Under the pieces are notes generated by a model. That model did no database searches and had not been told where the DNA came from. It worked only from the letters and a program-made list of their open reading frames with translations. A stretch of 64,000 nt of DNA from Combretum micranthum (Eukaryota > Streptophyta > Magnoliopsida > Myrtales > Combretaceae). Below are positions 34,640 to 47,456 of the stretch, piece after piece. The first letter of the stretch is position 1, and the number at the start of each line of letters is the position of its first letter. Location of the stretch: contig JAMXBD010000428.1 in assembly GCA_024138025.1 (NCBI GenBank), positions 930,001 to 994,000 of the forward strand, in the 5' to 3' direction. The position numbers and the translations under genes were made by a program.

Positions 34640-35410
34640 CCTTCATCTTGTGGGTCTCATTGATTTAATTTTCTCCTTACTCAATCAAACTAGTTTTATT
34701 CACCAACGTAACGTAGACGGTGAACTTAAAAGAATCTTGCAATAGATTATAGGTGAGGCTTTAACCTAATAAGAAGTTTTTGAACCTTTGAATTCTTATT
34801 GTCACTGGGGCAAACTTGATTGATTAATTCAGCTTGTTATCATATTCCTTAATAGTCATTACTTACTGATTCAGCATAAAGAATTTGGCCAACATCTTTT
34901 ACTTAATGCTTTGAACTCCTTAGTAAATTAAGCCCACATCGGTCCTGTGGAAATTTTGTCACAGTGGATTTCTACCAATCCGTTGCAACACCTCTCAACA
35001 TAAAAGCTGCATAGCTTGTCTTATTCTTCTTAGCCACCCCCTAAGCTATAAAAGCCTTCTATGTTCCTTAAGAGTCACTCCTCGACCTCAATAGGATATA
35101 CCCTTTTAATCGAATAGCACTTCACAAACCCTGATAAGCCAAAAAAAGTGTCTTGCCTGTCTCTATTTCCATTCTATGCTTGCAGACCATCATCTTGCCC
35201 ATTCCCCTCACCATTGTCATTGCTATTCATCAACATGCTGATATGAGCCATCATGATTTACATGTTCTATCAGTTTTGTTGATTCTCTCATTGAATCATT
35301 CCAACCAAAGTGTTGACCAAGTTAACAAGTTGTGTAGTCTCAAAGCTATTTTAGGAGGTTTGTTGGTGGAGGAATTGGGAGGATTCTCCTTAGATTCTAT
35401 CCTTTTATGA
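34640..35410 (-). pseudogene. Ty3/gypsy gag relic
   Basis: Read on the minus strand, 35040-34976 gives 'KNKTSYAAFMLRGVATDW' and then a stop where a second tryptophan is expected. This is the conserved core of plant gypsy gag (retrotrans_gag, PF03732; typical form A.YMLRG.A..WW). Further along the strand, 'TIKEYDNKLN' and 'KFAPV..RIQRFKNFLLG' follow in shifting frames, in the order seen in intact gag. Upstream (35100-35410) a proline- and asparagine-rich part probably encodes the gag N-terminus. There are many stops and frameshifts. No protease, polymerase or LTR could be recognised next to it. Confidence 0.65.
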
Positions 35411-37619
35411 TTCTTAGCATTTAAGTAGAGGATTACTGCGTATACGGGACATTTTTACAGGACGATAAAAGCCACCGAGTCATAGGTAATAAATAATCAG
35501 GAACACATGCAAAATACAAGCCAATGACATAAGATAGAAGATCAAAGCAAGAGTTAGCCCATTGCAGTCCACGCGCTTTAACTCACAATCCTAGATATCG
35601 AACTTAGTTTCTATTGGTAATTAATTTTCTATACATTATATTTTGGTAATATTCTTTCTTTACAAGGTTAGTAGATATGCATCATGCTATACACATATAA
35701 ACACGCATTGGCACGGATCGAACCAGCCCTGGACCTACTAGTTCACGGGTTGGTTCATGACCTATCGAATCATCCATATTTAAAAAAATAAATAAATAAT
35801 TTTAAAAATAAATGTGGAAGTAATTTTTATTTTAAAATATAAAATTAAAATAAAATAAATATAAAACTAAAAAATAAATTTCCAATTCCAGGCCTAAAAT
35901 TAATATTCTTTAGCTCATTTATTAAAACAATTGTTCAAGGTATAGATTTATTTATGTACAAGTAAATTTACTTTTAGTGGTAAACTTAATAATGTGGGAC
36001 TACAAAGTTGAGACACAACCAAGTTATATAAAGGAAAATATAAGTCCCACATTATTAAAAAAAAAAAAAAAAGAAGATTTCCTTTTTATTTGAAGTCTAT
36101 AAAATCAAACGAATAAGAATGTGCCACATATCATGGCAATTTTTTTTTTTTTACATATTTTGTCCATACACTTTTTATTATTGTAAACCCCGAAAATTTT
36201 CATACTTGTAAAAATAAATCAAAATACATAGATAAAAATGAAAGGTCAGTGTAGGACTCAATAAAGACCCTAAAATAAAACTACAAATAGTAATAAATCT
36301 ATATATAAGTTCAAACCCTAAAACGAAGTTCCCTAGATTGTAACAAATAACAAAGATAAGATTTTGTAATGGATATCAAAAACTCAAAATATAGAAATAA
36401 TTAAGATAAAACTTCAAGTGCAATAAAAAAATAAATAATCAAAAAACTTATAGTTAGAAAATGATAATTTAAGGATAAACCATTAGGATTATAAATATAC
36501 AATAAGAACAAAACGGATCCATAATTAACAATCTAGACTTCAAATAAATGTTTAGATTATGCTATTATTCTAGTTAGAGAATATGAAGCTCTTAGAGACT
36601 AAAACTGAAATTGGCCTATTAAGCTTAGAAAAACCCTAATCACGTGAGATAAACCCCTAAAAATAATTAATCACGTAGACTTTAAACTCAAAATTGAACT
36701 CAAAGATAATCTAAAAAATTTATAGAAGCATTACATGAAATTTTTTAAGACAGAACTCCTAAATAACTTATATAAAAATACACGATTAACTTGATAAACT
36801 ATTCTAAAACTAAGATAATTAATTAATTAATTAATTAAAATTTTAATTGTAAAGTTCCGATGGAAATGGTTGAATATGCGGCTAGAAATTATCCAAAAAG
36901 CTCCTAACCGAAATTGCAAAACAAATGGGTCAATCGGAGTAATAAAAGTCAAAGACAAAGAGTTGTAAAAGCCAATTAAATTTACCCAAATATGCAACTC
37001 ATTAAATGCAGTAGAAATCATGCAAGCAAGTTAGGTTTTCGGTGGAGAAACTCTCCTCTTCTTAGCTGAAAATTGTCTTGTGAAGTTGCAGCCTCTTTAT
37101 GTATAAATGCATTACTTTAATGAATAAAGAAACAAAACACTTGAACTCATTATAAGCAGCAAACAAAGCAATTAAAAACATATAATAAACAACACAAACA
37201 CATAAACCCTGCTTGCTTTGATCAAACTTCAACAAGACACAATACAAGCTTAGGAAGTGAACAACAAGGTAAGTAAAATTCGTTTTAAGTTAGTTTATAT
37301 ATTAAATATTAGCTTAAACAATGTTCTTATTAACTCAGGTTCATATCAAGTCTAGAGGAAGGGTTAAACATCTCCATAATAGCTCGAAACAAGATAATAT
37401 CTAAGTCTAAAACTCCATTTGTACATCATTATATGTATAGAACCTAGGAAATCATATATTATGAGGATTATGAGATGTTATATGTGTTGACATATGATGA
37501 ACAATAGTCAAGGATCATGGAAAAACACTTAAAACCAGCTAAAACACTAATACAATACATATATGGTATAATGAAAATGAAATACGAACTGGAAGAAAAT
37601 GAAGGAGATGATAAACAGT
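35411..37619. other. Intergenic DNA with one small hairpin repeat
   Basis: No gene is supported. 35690-35770 is GC-richer with 'gatcgaaccagccctgg' and 'ggttggttcatgacc' words that recur in other dispersed repeats here. A compact inverted repeat is described separately at 35986-36058. 36820-36840 is a short (ATTA)n run. Short ORFs at 36827-37021 and 37062-37247 show no resemblance to known families. Confidence 0.45.
35986..36058. repeat. 73-bp hairpin element with USE-like arms
   Basis: The left arm ttaataatgtgggact and right arm agtcccacattattaa are exact reverse complements (16 of 16), separated by 41 bases. The loop contains tatataaa. Each arm read outward contains AGTCCCACATT, close to the plant snRNA upstream sequence element RTCCCACATCG. 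No snRNA gene follows, so this is probably a tiny foldback repeat; the promoter likeness may be chance. Confidence 0.6.
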
Positions 37620-37930
37620 GCGTATATTGGCCCTACACCAGTTGCACACATGGCAAAGTCAGCGACGTAAACGGGTAAGCTAGCGGCCTTCGAACCAACT
37701 TACACTAGAACGATGCTATGTAAAATTTTTGTTACGCATAAAATTATATGAATGCTAGTGGCGTACATTTGAAAGGTCGGCGACGTACATGGATAAGCTG
37801 GCGGCTTTCAAGCCAGCTTAAACTAGAACTATAATACATAAAAATTGCATGAAGGCCGGCAGTTTGAGTTTCAATGCCGACGACGTTGATTGCCAGCATA
37901 CACGTAAATTTTCCATGGACGAAATTCGTT
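37620..37930 (-). mobile_element. LTR fragment related to the copia LTR at 8240-8698
   Basis: The phrase aagctggcggctttcaagcc followed by 'agcttaaactagaacta' parallels aagccggcggctttaatgct followed by 'agccttgctagaacact' in the copia LTR, in the same orientation. 'tttcaatgccgacgacg' parallels 'gttcaatgtcggaggc'. The fragment contains two tandem copies (starting at 37658 and 37776, 118 bases apart) of a block beginning gtc(a/g)gcgacgta and containing the tagcggcc / tggcggct word. No internal element sequence flanks it, so it is a solo or broken LTR of the same or a sister family. Confidence 0.55.
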
Positions 37931-40900
37931 TCGTCTATAATACATACGTGTACATATATATATAAAGAGAAACATAACATTAAATTTAGTAAATAAGTTT
38001 AAATTTTTTTAAAGATTAGTATGTTTAAATATTGGTTAAGTGTTAAACTTTAATAACCATTACAAATAAAAAAACACTTTCATATTAAACAAGAAGATTA
38101 GATTACGATAATTGTCCAATAATTATTTTATATAAGTAAATATATAAGAATGGAAAATAAGGATAAGTTATAATTAAGAATAATGTAATTCTCATAAATA
38201 ATAGATAATAACATAAAATGATATCAAGAGAAACATGATGAAAATAAATATTAATTACATAATATGGTCAAACTAAATAACAATAAAAATAATTATGATA
38301 ATGATTAAATATTTATAAGGTTTAAAACTATTAGTTATCAAGCAAAAATTAACTTAGAAAGGATAATATAGATCTAGAAAAGATAAAAATTGGTTCTAGG
38401 ACACTTAGACAACCAATAGGATTTATAAATATATATATATATATATATATATCTTATTAGTGAATATTTATTCGTCCAATAGGTGATACTGATCAGTTCA
38501 TGGATTTTCCTGAAGACTATTACGACTAATCATCATGAGCAAATAAGTAACTGGATCTATTACATTGTTTGTGTTTGTAACTAGTGATATATATAATGTA
38601 AAGATGATAAAATAGTTGATGTGGAAATTTATTGAGTATGTGATATGAGCTATTTTGTTTTTATTGACAAACTAAGATAATAAAAGTGATAATACGAATT
38701 GTCTAATGACTTAAGAAAGGCATGATATATGTTTGTGTGTAATGTATGATCACCTTAAGCCTGATTAAGAATTATTGGTTTTATAATTAAAACAATCATG
38801 TATTATACAAATTGCATTACTACATATTTTAAAAGTGTGACAGCTTGCCACATATTAATATTCTGGTTATATATTAATACTTGGTATTTCTGAAATTGTT
38901 AGTCCTACTTAAGATTATCTTTGTTTTGTCAGTTCCACGGGAACTAAATGGCAACAAAGGGTACCACCCGTAGTATCGCTTTGAAATTACTAATACATAG
39001 AGAGTTTCTAAGGATTGGTGCAGGAAATGATCAATTAAAATATCCTTAAATTAAAGTAATAATCTAAAACGAGAAATCATTGATTTTCCCGTATACTTAG
39101 TTTCTCCTGGGTAGGTGGGTCATCAAGTAATTATCCTTCAACCATGATGAGATGGCATAAATCTCTTACCTGTTTGGATTGTAGATCTTCCAGACTTGTA
39201 TTTTGAGCATTTGTTTGATTGTTGCATTACATATAATTGTTAATGAACTTGCTTGAAGTGTAATATATCTGGTTATTCACTAAACCTGTGGCTTCACTCA
39301 CACTCCTAAAGACCTTTCAGGCTTATTCTACGACCTTGGCTCGTTTCTTCCAGGAGCATGACTTCGATATGATTTAAAAGCTAGAAGGACTTGGGACATT
39401 CGAGATAAGTTATTTATTTCATCTCCTAGTTATAAAATAGCTAGTATCTAAAATATCAGTTTATGTATTTGGAGACTTATGGAATAGGAATATGGCTTGT
39501 AATATTATAATATTTAAGACTTGTGATGCCAGTTATTTTTATAATCTTTTGTCTATGAAATATATACATCAAATATGATTACTTGCAATCCAATATATCT
39601 TTATAATCTTTTGGAGCATGAACTAATTACGACGAAGATTCGTGTTAATTATGTTGTTGTAAATCACGACAACACGTCGCATAACCATTGCACAAACCAT
39701 ATGACCACCAGATGTGAGAGAATATATCCAACCTCATCATGAAGCACCAAGTCATATCCTTACTAACAACACCTTCTTAACTTTGGTTTGTACGAATGAA
39801 TTTCAAGAAGAAGGAAAAAAATAAAAAAATAAAAATAAAAATAAAAACAAAGAAAGAGAAAGCAAGCATACAATACACACTTACCAGATAGAAGTAATCT
39901 ACTTATGCTCAATCGAGTTGGAACAGACAGTAAAAATGAAGTCAAAAGCTCTCTAAAGAAGAAGCTTACTCCAACAAGGAACAATGCTTCTTCTTCTTCG
40001 AGAATAAAAAAGGAAAAAGAGGACAAGGTGGTAATTTTGGAAATTTAGAAATTTAGATGACTCAGAAACCAAAAGTTTTCTAGAGCTACTAATCTAATTC
40101 CATTCACCTTCAAGGTGTTCCAGTGGATACTCCAAATATGGTATTTAATTTCGACTGCGATAGCATCCTTGTCTATACTAAGAAGGATGGTCATCGTATC
40201 TCCTTCAATGGCGATGTGATGGAGGTTGAAAAGAAGAAGCATAGGAATTGAACTTTTTTTCTCTCAACCATTCTCTCTCTAAAATAAAGAAGAACAATCT
40301 TGTTCTTCAACAACACTACCCCTTTTCTCTCTTTAAACTCTCTCGACATAGTTTTCTCTTTCTAACTCTATATCCAAAGCCATTGACAAAGCCACATTGG
40401 AGGTAGAAGCAAACCAGAAACTCAGCTACGAAATGACTCACCCCTTTGTCCCAAATGGTTTAATTTTCAGTTAATGAACCAAAATATAAGTTGTAGTTGA
40501 AATAAATAAAATAAAAAAGGTTAGAGTATGTAAAAAAAAAAAAAAGTAAATAAATTGTTGTATCGGCTTATATGTGGCACGTTCTTATTCATTGATGGTG
40601 GCACATTAGTTATCAAATATAACGAAGTTAGTCTAGTAAAAACATTTATCTATAAGAGATTAATTTTGTGAGGTGTGACATTAAAATCAATCTTTTGGAA
40701 TATAATATTATAGATAGATTAAAGATATGTTTAGATAGCAATTATTATTTCTTAAAGGAACAATTATATATCTTGTCTCAAATATATATACACATACCCA
40801 TTCATATTGAAAAAAAAAAAAGGTAAAAAGCTTATGAAATTCTAGATAGATAAGTATCCATAACATGTAAGCCTAAAATAAAATAAATCAAATATTGTAT

Positions 40901-43351
40901 ATAAAAAATAGAAACAATCATAGGAGTTAAAAATCTTTTTAATATTCATATTCTGATTTGGATTGTCTAAATTTCATTTGTTCTATATTTGTATAATACA
41001 AGTTTGTATTCGATATGTTTGATTTGCTTATGAGTAAAAATACGTGTTTTTCATTTATATTTGTTTTTTAACAAATAGTTTGAACTGAAACAAGGGTATA
41101 CGATCAACACCAAATGAACAAAATAGAGCTTTAGTCTAGAGGACTAATTTGAGAATGGATTTATAAAATAGAAAAAAAAAAAAAAAAGCATTGTTGCCAA
41201 AGTGAAAAAATTTACTTATGTACTAAATTAGTCTTTCATTGTTCATGAAATAAGAGAATATTTTAATTAAGAAGGTAATTACTCGCTAAAAGAAAGAATA
41301 GAGAAATAAATTATTTGTAAAATGTTAAATTTTAAAGGGTATAAAGCACCAAAATCAATCTTTTACCCTTCATACTATATATGATGAACTAGTTTCTTTA
41401 AAATTTTCATATTCACCATTTTCTTTCCTAGATTTGTGCAAAATATTAGTTTCCTTCATCTAAACATTATATACTTCTTCATTTTTATCTCTATTGGAAC
41501 TCTATATTTGGACAAATATTATCATCGATCAACTCTTAAACATCAAACTAAGTAAATGTCAGTCTTGGCTTCCTGCCAAACCAAAACTATGATTGTTGGG
41601 TTAGTTGGTTGACTGAACACGCACACATTCTCTCTCTTGGGCATTATGTGAAACCTTCCTTCTGTAATCATTTCAGACTCAAATTGTGACAGTGCCTCAA
41701 GCTTTTATGGAACATGGGTTTTAGCTTTTACCCTTCTCAATGTATAAAAGCTGCACAGGCACAAAGAATTTTCCTCTCTTCACTGTCCCGTTGATGTGGC
41801 GCCAAATTTTGAGTCATCATAACTTCCATTTCTATTGGCTGCTTTTTTGACATGCAGACCGGAGTTATATGAATGGATAATGGAAATTTTTATTACATTA
41901 AACCTTACCTTATCTGTATTCCAAAATTACTCATGCAGCACTGTCAACACAGTAATCTAATCAACATTCCTTTTTTCTATTTCCTTTTATTACAATTTAC
42001 TTAACGTGCTAATTCTTTGATATATACACATTAAGCAATATTATCAACTTTCCTTTTCTTCTTCATTGCCGGATGATACCATCATCACTGTCAATCATTT
42101 AACTAGGAATTCATCATGGTGCAATTTTCTATTCGATATACCATCTAGTCATCACTTAGTCATTAGTATAGGAGTTATCTCGCAAATTTAAGCTTAACAT
42201 TTTGCAACTCCTCGTTTTTTTTTCATTAACCCTAGCTTCCATAGAAATTAACCCACAATAATTTCAATTACTGCTTCTTCATATTCATAGCAATATAGGC
42301 ACAATCTATGATTTATAACACGCACACAAATATGTATAGCATATTCATTTCATATAATAAATGAACTATAACATATGTACACATATTTATGACATGTAAA
42401 TTATAAATTTATAAATTATAGATCTTATATATGTATAGATAAGTATATACACACATATATACATTATAAATATTTGTTGTATGTATGTAATTTGACATAT
42501 TATATATATTATGTTATATATGTCTATGAGCTATACTTAATCTCTATTTTAATATTGATATTTATATAATATTTTATATGCATAATTTTATACAGCATAT
42601 AGATTATATATTTAAAAACATATATATTTTATTATATGTGTGTTATATCTATACATATATGTGTCATAGATATATGGTTTATATGTTATATGATGATATA
42701 CGTATTTTGTGTATATATGTATATATGCTATACATGTAGCAAATAAATCAACTATATATTAATATACAAATTATATATTTTTTATTTATTAAATAAGATC
42801 TATATTTTATATACGTCATATGTATGTTTATAGATAATTTATAATATGTTATACATACGTATAATTTGTTTCTTATGTGAATATTTTTTCATTTTGTAAT
42901 GCAATCAAGGGTAACAATATTATATTTTAACGGGTTCGTGGATTTGTATATGGGTTTCAGTCGTAAACCTAAACTCGACATTTAAATTTGTGTTATTTTC
43001 AAGTTCGACTCATTCATATTCGTGTCAATTTTTACTTACCCAAATATTTTTATAAACATGTCATTCATTTCCAGGTTTACGAGTCGTGTCCTAAATTATT
43101 AACGCTAAAAATAAATATGGTAGTTGATATATTAAGTATTTTAGTGGGAATATTACAATTTGATATAAATATGAGCCGCTAAAAAAGCAACAAGACTAGT
43201 CTTGTTAAAAAAGTAATAGGATCATAAAATTTTCCCTTAAGTAGTGTGTTTGTAAAAAAAAAAAAAAGAGCAAAAGAACAAGAAAAATGAAGATATAAGC
43301 ACAAATTCACTCTTCTTTTAATAAATTCTTATGAAGTTGGACTTATTAACC
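37931..43351. other. Large intergenic block, no supported gene
   Basis: 38425-38452 is an (AT)n run. 38460-39440 is less A/T-rich and contains 'gggtaggtgggtcatc' followed by 'gatgagatggcataaatctc' and 'cctgtttggattgtag'-type text that resembles plant gypsy LTR or leader sequence, without ends I can fix. 39760-40260 has two open minus-strand frames with no recognised domain. 40959-41100 is a one-armed member of the 'tttggattgtc' MITE family. 41560-41840 is a complex, non-repetitive island with a TATA-like 'gtataaaagctgcac' at about 41741; it could be the promoter of an unseen transcript. 42300-42870 is extreme A/T DNA described in the findings. Confidence 0.4.
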
Positions 43352-43805
43352 CATGTTGTCAGGACCAGACCAGGGTTTGACCCGGACAGACTAAGGGGTC
43401 AAGAGTCGAGAGGTCGGACCGGGTTCGACCGGGGGTCATGAAAAAATAAAAATATGAGGGATAATTTAATTATAAAAGACCAATATGTGTGTAATCACTC
43501 AATTAAATCTATATTTGGATCAAATTCATCAATTAATTATTAAATAAATATGATTTAATGATTATATTTATAAATTTATAATAAAGTATGAATAAATATT
43601 TAAAATTCTAATTTTTTATTTTTATTTTTTTGGATCCGGGTCAATCGGTCCTGGTCGACCAGTTCAACCCGGTTCGACCAGGTCAATCCGGGTCTCGCCG
43701 GTTTGTTGCAAAAACGAGTTTTAGACGAGACCCTACCCAGTATTAGTATCGGCTCCAGTCGAACCGGGTTGAACCGGCCAGTCCGGGCCGATTTTGATAA
43801 CCATG
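43352..43805. mobile_element. Mutator-like MITE with perfect 9-bp target duplication, 454 bp
   Basis: The bases ttattaacc occur directly left (43343-43351) and right (43806-43814). The element starts catgttgtcaggaccag and ends ttttgataaccatg; the reverse complement of the end starts catggttatcaaaa. The outer 90 bases at the left and 190 at the right are GC-rich with repeated 'ggttcgaccgg' and 'aaccgggttgaacc' palindromic words; the centre is A/T-rich. It has no coding capacity. Many plant genomes carry a similar 'GGTTCGACCGG' element. Confidence 0.8.
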
Positions 43806-44506
43806 TTATTAACCATTATTTCCTTCATATTTCAAAAAAAATATCAATTAAAATTTCCTTTTTCAATGTATAAAATATTTGTTTAAGATCATTTTTTTTT
43901 TTAATATTTGAATTTTTTTCATATTAATTCTAACGCTCTAATAAGTACTATTATCATAATTATGAAATGGAAACGCATAAAGTAGACATAAGATGGTTTT
44001 CCAAACTCAAACAAATATAGATTCTATATAAAGAAAATGATAAAGATAAAATATAGCTGAGATATAAATAAGAAACAAAAGAAAAAAAATAATTCAACAA
44101 AAGGCATAAAAGCATAAGTTCTTTTATATATATATATATGTATATTTTTTTCCCATTTTGCTAGATTAATGTGTCCTATTGTGGTGACTCTTTCTTGACC
44201 AACATTCCCATAATTTTGGATGTGGCTTATCTATAGTGGGTAAAATTAGCTCTATGAATTCAAAATAGGAAAAATATCAAATTTGTAATTTGATGTATGA
44301 ATACACAATCAAACTTTTTTTAACTATTTTTACCATCTCACTAATACCGTTTACACTTTTTTCTAACGTAGGAAATATAGTCTGTCAATATTATACAATA
44401 TTATGAGAAATAGTAAAATTTTAATAATATATTGCTTTTTCCAAGTCAATAAATAAAATAAACAATGTTAAAAATGTAGTATAAATAATCATAAAAAATT
44501 AATTAG
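43806..44506. other. Intergenic DNA, no gene seen
   Basis: A/T-rich with poly-T and poly-A tracts and an (AT)n run at about 44128-44140. No frames or ends of note. Confidence 0.45.
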
Positions 44507-44815
44507 TTCTTTTTTTCTACTAAAAAAATTCGTGTGGTGGCTTCGACACTGATCACACCATAGGAGACCGTAGCTATCCTTCATCATATTTTGTGATGGA
44601 GATCACTAGGGTGACACCATACTAGTAATTGAGTGGAGCAACACCACGTTCATAATTTGGTGGGGTAGGTGACCTACTAGTAACGACCTAACGTTGATAA
44701 AGACCGATCCCATTATCTCAAACATAAGAGAGACACATTTTTTGTAGTAAGAATCAATCCCATGACCATTTCAGTTATGAGTCAAAGTCTTACCAATTAA
44801 GCTAGCATCTGCTGG
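44507..44815 (-). mobile_element. Candidate tRNA-derived SINE, about 309 bp
   Basis: On the minus strand the 5' end carries tagcttaattgg (44804-44793), which fits the polymerase III A box, and 32 bases later ggattgattc (44760-44751), which fits the B box. Between them is 'actttgactcataactg', a phrase like the anticodon region of tRNA-Met-related SINE heads. The unrelated body follows to about 44530, then a T/A-rich tail. The seven bases taattag occur on both sides (44500-44506 and 44816-44822), a possible target duplication. No protein is encoded; movement would need LINE enzymes from elsewhere. Confidence 0.6.
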
Positions 44816-47456
44816 TAATTAGCAACTGAATTGGTCATTTTAAAATTTATGTATAAAATTAAATTTTTATAAATAATGAAGTATTAAATTTAATATTTAT
44901 ATTTTAAAATATAGTGATGTAAATGTAGAATCACATGGGCAAGTGGTCTACTGATAATACGGGTGTTGTAATTAAAGAATTTAGAAATCACTAGTAATGT
45001 TACTGTGAGGAAATGATATCAGTCATAGTCAAAAAGCTCATTCAAGGATTGGTCCCGGGAACACGAATAACATGGGAAGACCAAATGGCAAGAATCCAGA
45101 AACCGATGTTTACACGTTGTCCGAACCAATTTCGCTGGCATCGCTATGTCACTTTCTTTTGTCATTCTATTTTGTGCTTGGGATTTTCTAGGCAAGCAGA
45201 ATAAACTACATGCTTTAAACAATCAAACAGACAATATAAAAATAAAAAAACAAACCTAATCGTAGTATGTAGAAATTCTGCTGGCCAAATATGCTTGCAA
45301 AGTTGCAATGCTGCAGGGATAGGTGAAACTTGAAAGTGGAGAGAAATTTGCGATATTGGTGGATGGAAAAAGAGATAATGTATTTAGTTATTTTAATAAG
45401 AGATAAAAGGGGAAATGAGAGGAACATATCCACCTTTAATCCACTTTTATGTCTTCACAAAATCGGGGGAAAGAGGAGGAGTGGAAATTTTATAAGACTA
45501 CAAAAACATTCTCAGAAAGAGCTACTTTTGATATACATGAAATGAAACGATAATTTAACAATTATTATTTTTTCTTTTTTAATTTCCTCTACCCGCACCA
45601 AACATGAAAAATTTAAAAAGAAAAAAGGGGTGAATGTTCCAAAGGATAAATGTTATATTCACTACCTTTGTAAATTAACCACTTAAAATTTAAAAGTATT
45701 AATTTACATTATAAACTTTGCTTATTTTTGCAAGTAACTATCTATTATTTATCAAATTCTACAATTAACTGCCTAAAGTTCACTTATTTTTGCAATTAAT
45801 TATTTCATCTAGGTACTATAAGTCCATAGATAATAAATTGATACTTTTATACTTTAGGTAATTAATTATATAAATTAACAAAGTTTAAATAGCAAATGTG
45901 ATATTTATTATTCCTTCTTTTATTCATTTCCTCTACCTGCTCCAAACATGAGGAAAAAAAATTATTTTCAGTTGTTTTCCTCTACTTTCATTTTTTATAT
46001 CCAAATAGGAGTGTAAAAATATATATATACTCTCTTTTTATCTACATACATATATGCTTCCTTTCCACATCCGCTTGCGTAAAATTTCCGCACACTGTAA
46101 CTTATTGTCAACACTAAAGTACTTTTTAGTTTTTACAACAGAAAAGCTCTTTACAAATGATTTAATTAGAAATCTCCCTCGGTCGGGTCCTCTCTTGGAC
46201 TCGCTATGGTCCGCTTGTGTAGGTTGAACCCGCTGGTAAGACCTGTGGATCCGACGGATCCATAAAGATTCTTTAATAAATTTTGTTCTTTAATTATTTT
46301 TTTTTAGAAAAAGGGATAGGATCAGAACTATCCCGAACCCAATGAGTCTAGAAATCCAACCTATCCTGCTAGCTACATGAGATAGTTGTGGATCCATGAA
46401 TTTGAAGCTCAAACCCTCCTCAGGGAGATGTCTACACGTAGCTCCCAAATTAATCAAAATATCTCCACATAGTAAGCAAATAAATTAAGTGATTTTTAAA
46501 TTCTGTAGCATTTACATGGTACGTGCTATATGAATAGATTATAAATTATTTATTTAAAAAGGGCCCTTTATGGCGGTTTCATATTGATGGCCAAACGAAA
46601 TTAAAGTGAAAAAATTTTAAAATCCTTTTCATAAAATGACATTACGTAAAGACGTTTATTAAAGCAAGGATGTGAACACATTGGAGCACCAATTAAGAAA
46701 TAAAGTTTATGAGAAAGTAAAAATATGTAAGAAAAATGAAGGTTTGTCTTTTATTTGGGCACATATTCAAATTCTCATAGGTTAAAAAAAATTAAAACAC
46801 AAAAGGAGTAACAATACACGTTTACATGTTATTACTTTAATACTGACTCAATTGGTAATTGCTAAAGAAATGAAGACATGAGACGAGACAATTGATTACG
46901 GATTTTAATGGCTTAATTTCTTAAGACTTGTAAGAGGAATTCACGACTATACTACTTTTGGTTATGATTTTGGTCGACTTGCAATTTTTACTCAAAAGAA
47001 TAGTTTGCCTAAGAGAAATTGTCTGGCGATTGGCGAACTCACGAAAGTTGTTAGGTCAAGTTGCTTTTTTTATTTTTTATAAGATTATTTGTGTACAACT
47101 CGATATATCTCAGGTAGTTTATTTTGTTTCAAGTATAGTATATTTTTATTTCATATGTAAAATGTTCCAGATCAGTATATTTTATCCCAAGTTAGTATAT
47201 TTATTTCAAATACAAAATATACTAGATATGTGTTAAGTTAATGTATTTTATTTCATATGCGACTTGATCCAAGTATAACCCGCGAGCTCAATTCATTATG
47301 AAGCTAGCTGAGTACACTGTTAGTGAATCAGGGATAGGTGTTAATTGCATATCTTGAATTTTACGCCATATTTTCGTGTTTTCTATTTGTTTGCAGTCAC
47401 ATAGTTATGTTGAGTCATTTTAGGATTTTAATTTTATAACTTTATACATGCACATT
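44816..47456. other. Intergenic DNA with a Mutator-type MITE near 45645-45920
   Basis: 45645-45920 has mirrored ends: ggataaatgttatattc on the left and, reverse complemented, ggaataataaatatcac on the right, with 'ttaattaaccac' type words inside, like the 62376-62607 element. 45010-45220 has open frames on both strands without recognised domains. 46185-46440 is a GC-richer patch with 'gtggatccgacggatcc' and other repeated words, probably a repeat fragment. 46920-47240 holds a 92-residue plus-strand ORF with a hydrophobic tail and no resemblance to known families. Confidence 0.45.
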
